Shown here: positions 26,072 through 35,367 of the stretch, piece after piece | Numbering within the stretch: the stretch's first letter is position 1 | How the letters are laid out: the number at the start of each line of letters is the position of its first letter | NCBI GenBank assembly: GCA_964610385.1 | Contig: CAZSXW010000002.1 | Coordinates: 124,001 to 188,000, forward strand | Source: CAZBSE01 sp964610385 | GTDB taxonomy: Bacteria; Actinomycetota; Humimicrobiia; Humimicrobiales; Humimicrobiaceae | Reading direction: 5' to 3' | Length of the DNA: 64,000 bases | Notes under the pieces: model-generated | Database searches by the model: none | What the model was told of the DNA's origin: nothing | What the model saw: the letters and a program-made list of their open reading frames with translations, nothing else | Translations under genes and position numbers: made by a program

Positions 26072-28921
26072 ATGAAGGAAGAGATAATAATAAAAGGTGC
26101 CAGGGAGCATAATCTTAAAAATATAAGTCTGAGAATCCCCAGAAACAAGTTCATAGTTTTTACAGGTGTCAGCGGTTCCGGAAAATCATCGCTGGCATTT
26201 GACACTATTTATGCCGAGGGTCAGAGGAGATATGTAGAATCACTGTCTTCATATGCGAGACAGTTTCTGGGTCAGATGGAAAAACCGGATGTAGACCTGA
26301 TAGAGGGGCTGTCACCGGCTGTATCCATAAATCAGAAGGGCGTTTCCAAAAATCCAAGATCTACCGTAGGGACTATAACTGAGATATACGATTATCTAAG
26401 GGTCCTTTATGCCCAGATAGGAATACCCTATTGTTACAAGTGCGGGAAGCTTGTAACCAGGCAGACCGTAGACCAGATAGTAGACAGGGTATACGAACTG
26501 CCTGAAGGGACTAGATTTCAGGTTCTTTCACCAATAGTCAGGGGGAGAAAAGGAGAGTATGCGAGAGCTTTTGAAAATATAAGAAGTAATGGTTATGCCA
26601 GGGTCCGAGTAGACGGTGAGGTTTATGAACTGAATGAAGGTTTTGATTTAAAATTAAATAAAAATGTAAAGCATGATATCGAGATTATAGTAGATAGATT
26701 GAAATTGAAAAGGAGTATAAGAAAAAGACTTACCGAAGATATTGAGATATCACTCAGGGAAAGCGAGGGTATCGTCTATATCCAGCTGCTGGATACGGGA
26801 GAGATAAAGAGTTTTTCAGAGAATTTTTCCTGTGTGGATTGCGGTATAGATTTTGAAGAAATAACCCCCAGGATGTTTTCCTTTAACAGCCCTTATGGTG
26901 CATGTAAGGAGTGCGGGGGTCTTGGAATAAGTAAAAAAGTGGATCCAGATCTGATAGTGGAGCACCCTGAATTAAGCATAATGGATGGTGCTATTCCATT
27001 TTTTAATATGAATTATTCAAACTATTATTCGCAGCTGATGAAAAGTCTTGCGGAGGAATATGGATTTGATCTGGATGTCCCTTTTAAAGACCTTAATGAA
27101 AATATAAAAAAAATAATCCTTTACGGTACTGATGGAAGACGTATAAGGATAAGCTATATAAATCATAAAGGAAGATTAAGAAATTATTATTTAAGGTTTG
27201 AAGGTCTTGCCAATAACCTGAGCAGAAGGTATTTAGAGACGGAATCAGATGCCCAGAGGATCAGAATTGAAAAAATGATAAGCAACACCCCATGCAAAAA
27301 CTGCAATGGGAAGAGGCTAAGACAGGAGAGTCTTGCAGTAAAGATAAACTCGTTATCTATAGCGGATTTTTGTGAAAAGACTGTTGAGGAAGGTATCGAA
27401 TGGTTGGGAAATCTTGAACTGACTGAAAGAGAAAAACTGATCGGCGGAAGGCTTATCAAAGAGATAATAGAGCGCCTTAATTTTTTAAAAGATGTTGGGC
27501 TTGGTTATCTTACCCTGGACAGGAAATCCAGTACTCTTTCCGGTGGAGAGTCACAAAGGATAAGACTTGCCACCCAGATAGGTTCGGGACTGGTGGGGGT
27601 CCTTTATATACTGGACGAGCCCAGCATAGGCCTTCATCAAAGAGACAATAAAAAACTGATAGGTGCTCTGAAGAGACTAAGAGATCTGGGTAATACTATA
27701 ATTGTTATAGAGCATGATGAAGAAACTATAAGAAGTTCGGATTTTATAGTTGACATAGGTCCGGGCGCAGGTATTCACGGAGGCCATATTGTATGTACCG
27801 GAAAACTTGATGATATAAAACGATGCGACGGGTCTATAACAGGCAAGTACCTGGCTGGTGAAAAATCTATACCTATTCCCAATACCAGGAGAAAGGGAAA
27901 CAGCAAATATTTAATAATAAAGGGAGCCAGGGAGCATAATCTAAAGAACATCGACGTGCGATTGGAATTGGGGAAATTGATAGCCGTTACCGGAGTCTCG
28001 GGGTCAGGGAAAAGCACTCTGATAAATGAAATACTTTATCCTTCTCTTTCTAACCTGATTATGAGGACAAGCAACAAACCGGGTGATCATGATGGTATAA
28101 TCGGTGATGAAAATCTGGACAAAGTCATTGTCATAGACCAGTCTCCAATAGGAAGGACTCCACGTTCAAATCCAGCGACATATACGGGAGTATTTACATA
28201 TATAAGGGAATTATTTTCAAAGACACATGATTCCAAAGCAAAGGGTTACAAACCAGGCAGATTTAGTTTTAATGTGAAAGGCGGGAGGTGCGAAGCATGC
28301 AGCGGTGACGGTATGATAAAAATAGAGATGCACTTTCTACCTGACATATATGTTCCCTGTGATGTCTGCAAAGGTAAGAGATTTAACAGGGAGACACTGG
28401 AAATAAGATATAAGGGTAAAAACATTTATGATGTACTAAAAATGACCGTAGAAGAAGCCATGCACTTCTTCGAGAATATACCCAGAATAAGAAGAAAATT
28501 GGAGGTATTAAATGATGTAGGTCTGGGTTATATTGAGCTGGGACAATCTTCCACAACCCTGTCAGGAGGAGAAGCTCAGAGGGTCAAATTATCTACGGAA
28601 CTTTCAAAAAAGAGTACAGGCAATACCCTGTATCTGCTGGACGAACCTACTACCGGACTGCATTTCGATGATATAAAGAAATTACTTGCCATTTTGAAAA
28701 GACTGGTGGATGCAGGTAATACTGTTCTGGTAATCGAACATAACCTTGAAGTGATCAAGACCGCTGATTATATAATAGACCTGGGGCCGGAAGGCGGAGA
28801 CAAGGGAGGAAGAGTAATCGCTCTCGGGACTCCTGAACAAATAGCAGAAAACAGAGATTCCTATACCGGTAAGTTTTTAAAGATGTATATGAGCAGGGAC
28901 TTGATCAAAACAAATTTATGA
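26072..28921 (+). CDS. uvrA: Excinuclease ABC subunit A
   Basis: A 949-residue damage sensor with two ABC ATPase modules. Walker A motifs are GVSGSGKSSLAFDTIYAEG (about residue 31) and GVSGSGKSTLINEILYP (about 640). Signature motifs are LSGGESQRIRLA (about 489) and LSGGEAQRVKLS (about 829). Zinc modules include CVDCGIDF ... CKECGGLG in the first half and CEACSGDGMIKIEMHFLPD ... CDVC in the second. The TGA stop overlaps the uvrC ATG by four bases (ATGA), so all three uvr genes are probably co-translated. Full length and intact. Confidence 0.97.
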   Translation: MKEEIIIKGAREHNLKNISLRIPRNKFIVFTGVSGSGKSSLAFDTIYAEGQRRYVESLSSYARQFLGQMEKPDVDLIEGLSPAVSINQKGVSKNPRSTVGTITEIYDYLRVLYAQIGIPYCYKCGKLVTRQTVDQIVDRVYELPEGTRFQVLSPIVRGRKGEYARAFENIRSNGYARVRVDGEVYELNEGFDLKLNKNVKHDIEIIVDRLKLKRSIRKRLTEDIEISLRESEGIVYIQLLDTGEIKSFSENFSCVDCGIDFEEITPRMFSFNSPYGACKECGGLGISKKVDPDLIVEHPELSIMDGAIPFFNMNYSNYYSQLMKSLAEEYGFDLDVPFKDLNENIKKIILYGTDGRRIRISYINHKGRLRNYYLRFEGLANNLSRRYLETESDAQRIRIEKMISNTPCKNCNGKRLRQESLAVKINSLSIADFCEKTVEEGIEWLGNLELTEREKLIGGRLIKEIIERLNFLKDVGLGYLTLDRKSSTLSGGESQRIRLATQIGSGLVGVLYILDEPSIGLHQRDNKKLIGALKRLRDLGNTIIVIEHDEETIRSSDFIVDIGPGAGIHGGHIVCTGKLDDIKRCDGSITGKYLAGEKSIPIPNTRRKGNSKYLIIKGAREHNLKNIDVRLELGKLIAVTGVSGSGKSTLINEILYPSLSNLIMRTSNKPGDHDGIIGDENLDKVIVIDQSPIGRTPRSNPATYTGVFTYIRELFSKTHDSKAKGYKPGRFSFNVKGGRCEACSGDGMIKIEMHFLPDIYVPCDVCKGKRFNRETLEIRYKGKNIYDVLKMTVEEAMHFFENIPRIRRKLEVLNDVGLGYIELGQSSTTLSGGEAQRVKLSTELSKKSTGNTLYLLDEPTTGLHFDDIKKLLAILKRLVDAGNTVLVIEHNLEVIKTADYIIDLGPEGGDKGGRVIALGTPEQIAENRDSYTGKFLKMYMSRDLIKTNL

Positions 28922-30804
28922 ACACCATGACAGGCAAAAAAAATAAAGATAATCATAGACAAGATAAGGTAAGAGGATTATTAAACATTCTTCCCCGAAG
29001 AGCAGGGGTATATATTTTTAAGGACTCCAAAGGTACTATCATATATATAGGAAAGGCAAAGAATATCCGTAACCGTGTAAGGAGCTATTTTCAGAACCGG
29101 GGGGTAAATGTATTTTATATGAAACCTCCGGATTTCATAAAGAAAATCAGATCAATAGATTATATAGTCACGGATAATGAGACAGAAGCCTTGATACTTG
29201 AAGGTAATCTAATAAAGAAGAACAAACCGAAATATAATATAGAACTGAAAGATGACAAGTCGTATCCTTTTATTGCCATTACCATCGGGGAAAAATATCC
29301 AAGAGTATTTATTACCAGAGATAAAAATATCAAGGGTGCGGAATATTTTGGTCCTTATACAAACGCTGCTGCTGTCAGAAAAACACTAAAATATCTTAGA
29401 AGGATATTTAAGGTCAGGGACTGCAGTAAGAGCACTCCGGGAAAAGGTTCAAAAATTCCGTGCCTGAATTATTACATTAATCTATGCCAGGCACCGTGTA
29501 TCGGTAATATATTGAAAGAAGAATACAGAAAGAATATTGAATATATAAAGCTATTTTTAACGGGAAAAGACAGGACAATAGTGGATAGACTTAAAATGAA
29601 GATGGAGAAATGCTCGGAAAAAAAGGAATTTGAAAAAGCAGCTGAATTTAAGAAAAAAATAGATGATATAAGCAGACTTTACAGCGAACAGAAAGTATTT
29701 TTTCCTGGAGATATGAAATGGGATTTTGTTTCCATTTCCAGAGGGGAAGAAGAGGGTATCATAAGCATGTTTACTTACAGAGATGGAGCATTGTCAATAA
29801 TAAATAACTTTACCATATATAACATAGAATATCTTGATGATCAGGAAATTATAGCCGGTTTTATTGAAAGGTATTATTCAGGTATGAACGATATTCCTTC
29901 AAAGTTATACTGCTCTTTGAAACTCGATGATGAAGATTTGCTTTCAAGGTGGCTGACTGAAAAGAAAGGTAAAAAGGTAGAAATAGCAGTGCCAAAAGCA
30001 GGGGAAAAGAAAAAAATAATGGAAATGGTGACCAGGAATTCAAAACTCTATCTGGAGAAAAAAAAGTTTGAAAAAGGTACAGGCCATAGTGAATTTTATA
30101 AGGAGTTCATGAAATTGAAGAATATTTTGGGACTTATCAATATACCGAGGAGAATGGAGTGTTTTGATATTTCCAATTTAAAAGATACATTTCCGGTGGG
30201 TTCCATGTCGGTTTCGGTTGATGGAAGACTGGTAAACAGTGACTACAGATATTTTAAAATAAAAACAGTGGTCGGTCAGGATGACTGCAGGATGATAGAA
30301 GAGGTGGTCGGCAGGAGATTAAGATATTTAAAGTGTAAAAAAGTCAGCAAAAAAAATAGTTTCTTTCTAAAACCCGATATTATGGTAATAGACGGAGGTA
30401 AGCCACAATTTAATACGGTAACAAGATTGATGCAGAAAGAGCAGATATCGGATATTGATGTCATCAGTATTGCTAAAAGAGAAGAAACCATATTCTGCAA
30501 TAAATATCCCGATGGCATAAGACTTGACCTTGATAAAAATTATATGCGTGTTCTGATAAGGATCAGGGATGAAGCCCACAGGTTTGCAGTAAATTTTCAC
30601 AGGAAGCTGCGTGACAAAAACATGACCAGATCTCTTCTTGATGGAATAAGAGGGATAGGAGAAAAAAAGAAGAATTACATTTCTGAGAGTATAAGTTCTA
30701 TTGAAGAACTGAAATTAATGACAATAAATGATATAAATAAAATAAGAGGCTTGAATAATAAAGATGCTGTTAATATATACCATAGTATCCACGGTAGAGG
30801 ATAG
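28918..30804 (+). CDS. uvrC: Excinuclease ABC subunit C
   Basis: A 628-residue dual-incision nuclease. The N-terminal GIY-YIG domain (about 28-105: GVYIFKDSKGTIIYIGKAKN) makes the 3' cut. A UVR domain (about 222-255: EKKEFEKAAEFKKKIDDI) contacts UvrB. The C-terminal RNase H-like endonuclease (about 395-560) has the acidic residues in ECFDISNLKDTFPVGSMSV and MVIDGGKPQF. A helix-hairpin-helix end (IRGIGEKKK, INKIRGLNN) binds DNA. The start overlaps the uvrA stop. A 20-residue Lys/Asp-rich extension precedes the canonical N-terminus. Confidence 0.97.
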   Translation: MNTMTGKKNKDNHRQDKVRGLLNILPRRAGVYIFKDSKGTIIYIGKAKNIRNRVRSYFQNRGVNVFYMKPPDFIKKIRSIDYIVTDNETEALILEGNLIKKNKPKYNIELKDDKSYPFIAITIGEKYPRVFITRDKNIKGAEYFGPYTNAAAVRKTLKYLRRIFKVRDCSKSTPGKGSKIPCLNYYINLCQAPCIGNILKEEYRKNIEYIKLFLTGKDRTIVDRLKMKMEKCSEKKEFEKAAEFKKKIDDISRLYSEQKVFFPGDMKWDFVSISRGEEEGIISMFTYRDGALSIINNFTIYNIEYLDDQEIIAGFIERYYSGMNDIPSKLYCSLKLDDEDLLSRWLTEKKGKKVEIAVPKAGEKKKIMEMVTRNSKLYLEKKKFEKGTGHSEFYKEFMKLKNILGLINIPRRMECFDISNLKDTFPVGSMSVSVDGRLVNSDYRYFKIKTVVGQDDCRMIEEVVGRRLRYLKCKKVSKKNSFFLKPDIMVIDGGKPQFNTVTRLMQKEQISDIDVISIAKREETIFCNKYPDGIRLDLDKNYMRVLIRIRDEAHRFAVNFHRKLRDKNMTRSLLDGIRGIGEKKKNYISESISSIEELKLMTINDINKIRGLNNKDAVNIYHSIHGRG

Positions 30805-31197
30805 GTGATTTATTTGCTGAGGTGGTTATTGGACTGGGTGATTCTTACTTTTTCAATAACGGTCACTTCATATTTTTTACCCTTTATACATATATCGGGG
30901 GATAGTATATTAGATAAATTCATGATTGCCTTCCTTGCCGGCCTGCTGCTGGGTCTGTTTAATATGCTTGTAAGGCCTATTGTCAAGCTACTATCTCTCC
31001 CTATTAATATTCTTACTCTTGGACTATTTAATATTATTATAAATGCAGGTATGCTTTGGATAGTGGATTTGATAATAAAGGGATTGGAAGTAGAAGGTTT
31101 CTGGGCATATGTCTTAAGCTCGCTGGTTATAAGTATCATAAGTATCGTAGTATCAAAAATTGTTTTCTTTAGAAGCGATAGCAGAAGGAAGAGTTAA
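30805..31197 (+). CDS. Small membrane protein, PF04020 (YvlD / phage-holin-4 superfamily)
   Basis: A 130-residue protein with four predicted membrane helices (about residues 5-25, 35-55, 60-85 and 95-122) and a basic tail. The RPIVKLLSLPINILTLGLFNIIINA stretch is the family hallmark. The family is often annotated as phage holin, but chromosomal members like this one are of unknown role, with proposed links to the envelope stress response. It begins at GTG 30805 directly after the uvrC stop, with a weak TTG alternative at 30814, so it is likely read through from uvrC. No phage genes are nearby. Confidence 0.8.
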   Translation: MIYLLRWLLDWVILTFSITVTSYFLPFIHISGDSILDKFMIAFLAGLLLGLFNMLVRPIVKLLSLPINILTLGLFNIIINAGMLWIVDLIIKGLEVEGFWAYVLSSLVISIISIVVSKIVFFRSDSRRKS

Positions 31198-31247
31198 AAT
31201 AAACTAAGGCTCTAAAAAAAAGTTGTAATATCAGATAGAATATAATC

Positions 31248-32138
31248 ATGAAGAAAGAAAAAATAAAAAATAAAATGAAAATAGTCATAATAACCGGTCT
31301 TTCAGGAGCAGGCAAGACAGAAGCACTTAATGATTTTGAGGATATAGGATATTACTGCATAGATAATCTTCCTGCTCGTTTGTTATTAAATCTGATTGAT
31401 TATTTCTCAGAGAAAGATAAGACTATTAATGAGGTAGCAGTAGCCATCGATCTACGAAGCGGTTATTTTTTTGAAGATATATACAAGACTCTTGATAAAC
31501 TTAAGGAGAGGAAGATTGAATATAAAATCCTGTTTCTGGAAGCTTCCAAAGATTCTATAATCAAAAGATATTCTCTGACCAAGCGGAAACATCCATTAGT
31601 CAAAAATGGGAATATAGGAGATGGAGTCGAAAAAGAGATTGAAAAGATGGGAAGACTGAGGGAAATATCTGATGTTGTAATAGACACTTCGATATTAAAT
31701 CCCAAGGAACTGCGGATAGCTATAGCCGAGGGAATGGGAAACGAAGTTGAAAAGGAAAAACTTATGCAGATATCGATTACTTCATTTGGCTATAAATACG
31801 GTGTCCCTGATAATATGGATATTATAATGGATGTCAGGTTTTCAAAAAATCCATATTATAATGATGAGCTGAAGGATCTGGACGGTAAAGATGATAAGGT
31901 GATAGGTTATGTGTTAAGACATGATGAAAATAAAAAATTTATTATGATGTTTGAAAGATTGCTGGATTTTCTAATACCCAATTACATCTCTGAGGGCAAA
32001 AGCTATCTAAGCATTGCTATAGGATGTACTGGAGGAAAGCATCGTTCTGTGGTGATATCCGAGAAAATATATGAGTATTTGAGGCTGAGAGGTTACTCAA
32101 TAAAATTAAATCACAAGGATATAGATAAAAGTATTTAA
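31248..32138 (+). CDS. rapZ: RNase adapter protein RapZ
   Basis: A 296-residue P-loop protein. Walker A is ITGLSGAGKTEAL (about residues 14-26), Walker B is near VAVAIDLRSG, and DNLPARLL and RKHPL are family motifs. The C-terminal RNA-binding domain (about 165-296) includes SFGYKYGVPDNMDIIMDVRF, NPYY, and the IGCTGGKHRSVV phosphate loop. RapZ homologues bind nucleotides and RNA and tune cell-envelope precursor synthesis. An internal ATG at 31275 is an alternative start. The gene follows uvrC as in Actinobacteria and Firmicutes, but yvcK and whiA, which normally come next, are absent here. Confidence 0.93.
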   Translation: MKKEKIKNKMKIVIITGLSGAGKTEALNDFEDIGYYCIDNLPARLLLNLIDYFSEKDKTINEVAVAIDLRSGYFFEDIYKTLDKLKERKIEYKILFLEASKDSIIKRYSLTKRKHPLVKNGNIGDGVEKEIEKMGRLREISDVVIDTSILNPKELRIAIAEGMGNEVEKEKLMQISITSFGYKYGVPDNMDIIMDVRFSKNPYYNDELKDLDGKDDKVIGYVLRHDENKKFIMMFERLLDFLIPNYISEGKSYLSIAIGCTGGKHRSVVISEKIYEYLRLRGYSIKLNHKDIDKSI

Positions 32139-32283
32139 TATATTGGTTCCGCCTTATATTCGGCTGTTTATTTTATTTCTTTTAATAGAATATACTTTAT
32201 TGATATAGTTAAATCTGTTAAAATTACACGGTTTATATTATACAAGATTTTTTAATCTTTAATCATTATCAAGGAGGAGTGTA

Positions 32284-33297
32284 ATGTCAATAAAAGTAGG
32301 GATTAACGGTTTTGGCAGAATAGGGAGGCAGTTTTTTAGGGCAAAGTTGAAATATGATAAAAATAATAATGTTGATGTTGTAGCCATAAACGATTTATAT
32401 GACCCTAAAATTCTTGCCCATCTTTTAAAGTATGACTCGGTGTATGGGATTCTGGATGCCGATATCGAAGCTGGTGATGATCATATAAAGGTCAACGGTA
32501 AAAAAATAGAGGTGACTTCTGTAAAGGACCCGGCGCAGCTTCCCTGGAAAGATATGGGAATCGATGTTGCTTTGGAAGCGACAGGGGTATTCAGAAAAAG
32601 AGAAGATGCAGCAAAACATCTGGAAGCAGGAGCGAAGAAGGTACTGGTGACTGCACCTATGAAGGGCGAGGGAGCAGATATCACATTGGTTCTGGGAGTA
32701 AATAATAAGAATTATGATAAAAATAAGCATAATATAATCTCAAATGCCTCCTGCACTACCAATGCACTTGCACCGGTATGCAAGGTTCTTCATGACAATT
32801 TTGTTATAAAAAAAGGTATTATGACTACAATACATGCCTATACAAATGATCAGAGGATACTGGATTTACCCCATAAGGATTTAAGGAGAGCAAGAGCAGC
32901 GGCACTGTCGGCTATACCGACTTCCACCGGCGCAGCAAGTGCCATAGGCCTGGTCATACCGGATTTGAACGGAAAACTTGACGGCCTGGCAGTAAGGATT
33001 CCCATACCGGTGGGCTCACTGGTAGATCTGGTTGTAGAATTGGAAAAGGATTGTACAGAAGATGATATAAAAAGTGCTTTTAAAAAAGCATCGGAAGAAC
33101 CGGGTTTTAAAGGTATTTTAAAGTATAGTGAAGAGCCGATTGTATCCGTTGATGTGGTTGGGGATAGTCATTCCTCAATATTTGATTCTTTATATACTTT
33201 TAAAGAGGGTAATTTAGCCAAGGTCCTATCATGGTATGATAACGAGTGGGCTTACTCATGCAGGTTGTTTGATCTGGTAAACTATATAATAAAATAG
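32284..33297 (+). CDS. gap: Glyceraldehyde-3-phosphate dehydrogenase
   Basis: A 337-residue GAPDH. The Rossmann start is KVGINGFGRIGRQFFRA, and Asp in AINDLYDP (about residue 38) points to NAD preference. The catalytic Cys is in SNASCTTNALAP (about 155). TTIHAYTNDQRILD holds the catalytic His, and WYDNEWAYSCR closes the protein. A very strong ribosome-binding site AAGGAGGAG precedes the ATG, fitting high expression. First gene of the gap-pgk-tpiA-gpmI-secG cluster. Confidence 0.97.
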   Translation: MSIKVGINGFGRIGRQFFRAKLKYDKNNNVDVVAINDLYDPKILAHLLKYDSVYGILDADIEAGDDHIKVNGKKIEVTSVKDPAQLPWKDMGIDVALEATGVFRKREDAAKHLEAGAKKVLVTAPMKGEGADITLVLGVNNKNYDKNKHNIISNASCTTNALAPVCKVLHDNFVIKKGIMTTIHAYTNDQRILDLPHKDLRRARAAALSAIPTSTGAASAIGLVIPDLNGKLDGLAVRIPIPVGSLVDLVVELEKDCTEDDIKSAFKKASEEPGFKGILKYSEEPIVSVDVVGDSHSSIFDSLYTFKEGNLAKVLSWYDNEWAYSCRLFDLVNYIIK

Positions 33298-33319
33298 ATT
33301 TTTAAAAATAATGAATGAC

Positions 33320-33349
33320 CGAGGTCTAACCGGGATTAAACCTCGGTTA
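33320..33349 (+). terminator. Hairpin between gap and pgk
   Basis: ACCGAGGT (33320-33327) pairs perfectly with ACCTCGGT (33342-33349) around a 14-base loop. Only a short T-containing run follows (TATTTAT), so it may be a weak terminator, or an mRNA-processing or stability hairpin that sets gap above pgk. Confidence 0.5.
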
Positions 33350-33377
33350 TTTATGAAATGGGGTTTTGGTGGTTTAG

Positions 33378-34568
33378 ATGTTTAATAAAAAGACGATAGA
33401 AGATATTGATGTCAGCAAAAAGAAAGTACTGGTCAGGGTAGATTATAATGTTCCATTGGACGATGATCTAACTGTTACTGATGATACCAGGATAAAGTTA
33501 TCCCTGCCGACTATCGATTATCTTATTGAAAGAGATGCCAAAGTAATTTTGATGTCACATTTGGGGAGACCCAAAGGTAAAGTCGAACCCAAGCTGAGAC
33601 TGGATCCTGTAGCAAAAAGATTTGAAGATATAACCGGTAAAAAAATAAAAAAATTTAATCAGATATATTCCAGTGAGATCAAAGATTATATAGATAATAA
33701 AATGAATTTTGGAGATGTCGTCCTGCTTGAGAATCTGAGGTTTGATCCAGGAGAGAAGGAAAACAGTGATGAACTGGCAAAATCGCTGGCATCTCTTGCA
33801 GAGATTTATGTCAATGATGCTTTTGGGGCGGCACACAGGGCCCATGCATCGGTTGTAGGAGTAACAAAATATATTCCATCGGTAGCAGGACTCTTGATGA
33901 AAAAAGAGAACGATGCATTATCTTCCCTGCTGGAATCACCGACTAGGCCATTTGTAGCAATACTGGGAGGCAGTAAGGTTTCAAGTAAAATACTGGTTAT
34001 AAGAAACTTACTTGATAAGGTAGACAGTTTGATACTGGGCGGAGGAATGACATATACTTTTTTAAAGGCACAGAATTATGAAGTAGGTAAATCAATATGT
34101 GAAGACGGACAGATAGAATTTGCCAGAGAGATGCTGGAGCTGGCCAAAAAGAATAATATCAATTTTCTACTTCCTATAGATTTGGTGGTAGCAAGAGAAT
34201 TTGACAATGATGCAGACAAGAAAATGGTATCAGTGGAATCGATACCGGTTGATTGGATGGGATTGGATATAGGGGAAAAAAGCATAGAATTATTTACCAA
34301 AGAAATCTCAAGCGCAAGGACTATTTTCTGGAACGGGCCGGTGGGAGTATTTGAGTGGGAGAATTTTTCAAATGGCACCAGAAGTATTGCTCGTGCTGTG
34401 GCGGAAAGCAATGCAGTCACCGTAGCCGGAGGAGGAGACACAATAACAGCACTTAATAAATATAAACTATACTCAAAAATATCTCATGTTTCCAGCGGTG
34501 GTGGGGCTGCTATGGAATTTTTAGAAGGTAAGGAATTACCGGGTATTGTTTCTCTTATGGACAAGTAA
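33378..34568 (+). CDS. pgk: Phosphoglycerate kinase
   Basis: A 396-residue monomeric kinase making ATP from 1,3-bisphosphoglycerate. N-domain motifs are KVLVRVDYNVPL, SHLGRPKGK and NDAFGAAHRAHAS. The nucleotide domain has LGGSKVSSKI, FWNGPVGVFEWENF and VAGGGDTITAL followed by HVSSGGGAAMEFLEG. Length and motifs are complete. It is followed after 36 bases by tpiA. Confidence 0.97.
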   Translation: MFNKKTIEDIDVSKKKVLVRVDYNVPLDDDLTVTDDTRIKLSLPTIDYLIERDAKVILMSHLGRPKGKVEPKLRLDPVAKRFEDITGKKIKKFNQIYSSEIKDYIDNKMNFGDVVLLENLRFDPGEKENSDELAKSLASLAEIYVNDAFGAAHRAHASVVGVTKYIPSVAGLLMKKENDALSSLLESPTRPFVAILGGSKVSSKILVIRNLLDKVDSLILGGGMTYTFLKAQNYEVGKSICEDGQIEFAREMLELAKKNNINFLLPIDLVVAREFDNDADKKMVSVESIPVDWMGLDIGEKSIELFTKEISSARTIFWNGPVGVFEWENFSNGTRSIARAVAESNAVTVAGGGDTITALNKYKLYSKISHVSSGGGAAMEFLEGKELPGIVSLMDK

Positions 34569-34604
34569 TAAGAATTTTATTTATTTTGATCAAGGACTAA
34601 AAAA

Positions 34605-35360
34605 ATGAGGAAACCTTTTATAGCTGGAAATTGGAAAATGAATATGACCCATATTGAGGCCGAAAAATTTATGCAGGATTTGGGGAACAGTTACAGAAAT
34701 AGAAATGATTGCGAAGTAGCAGTATGCCCTCCTGCAACGGATCTTATGATAGTCAAGAAGATAATTGACAAATACAGCGTTGACGTAAAGCTTGGTGCAC
34801 AGAATATGTTCTATGAATCAAGTGGTGCTTTTACCGGTGAGGTCTCACCGGAGATGATAAAAGAATTAGGTGCAGAATATGTGATAATCGGCCATAGTGA
34901 AAGAAGGCAGTATTTTGGTGAAACTAATGAGTTGGTCAATAAAAAAATGAATGCCGCTTTTAAATCAGGTTTAAAACCGATAATGTGCATAGGTGAGTCT
35001 TTGGATATAAGAGAGAGCGGTCAAGCAGAGCAATTTGTATTGAATCAGTTAGATAAATGTCTGGAGGGAATAGATGAAAAGAATGCTGCCGCAGTCACTA
35101 TTGCTTATGAACCAATATGGGCTATTGGTACTGGAAAGACTGCTACGTCAAAAGATGCAAATGACATGTGTAGGACAATAAGAGGCAGGATAGGTGATCT
35201 ATATAACGACAAAATTTCAGAAGCGGTAAGAATTCAATACGGTGGCAGTGTCAAGCCGTCTAATGTCTCAGAACTTATGGGCATGGCTGATATCGATGGA
35301 GCACTGGTGGGCGGTGCCAGTTTAAAGGTTGGTGATTTCATATCAATAATCAATTATTAA
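34605..35360 (+). CDS. tpiA: Triosephosphate isomerase
   Basis: A 251-residue TIM barrel interconverting DHAP and G3P. Catalytic Lys is in GNWKMNMT (residue 11), His in VIIGHSERRQYFGE (about 96), and Glu in AYEPIWAIGTGKTAT (about 168). The phosphate site is IQYGGSVKPSN. All active-site residues are present. The gene is seven bases from gpmI. Confidence 0.97.
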   Translation: MRKPFIAGNWKMNMTHIEAEKFMQDLGNSYRNRNDCEVAVCPPATDLMIVKKIIDKYSVDVKLGAQNMFYESSGAFTGEVSPEMIKELGAEYVIIGHSERRQYFGETNELVNKKMNAAFKSGLKPIMCIGESLDIRESGQAEQFVLNQLDKCLEGIDEKNAAAVTIAYEPIWAIGTGKTATSKDANDMCRTIRGRIGDLYNDKISEAVRIQYGGSVKPSNVSELMGMADIDGALVGGASLKVGDFISIINY

Positions 35361-35367
35361 AACGGTA

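Noticed and set aside
30805..31197. Phage holin as evidence of a prophage
   Set aside because: The family is a common chromosomal membrane protein and no phage gene, integrase or att site is near.
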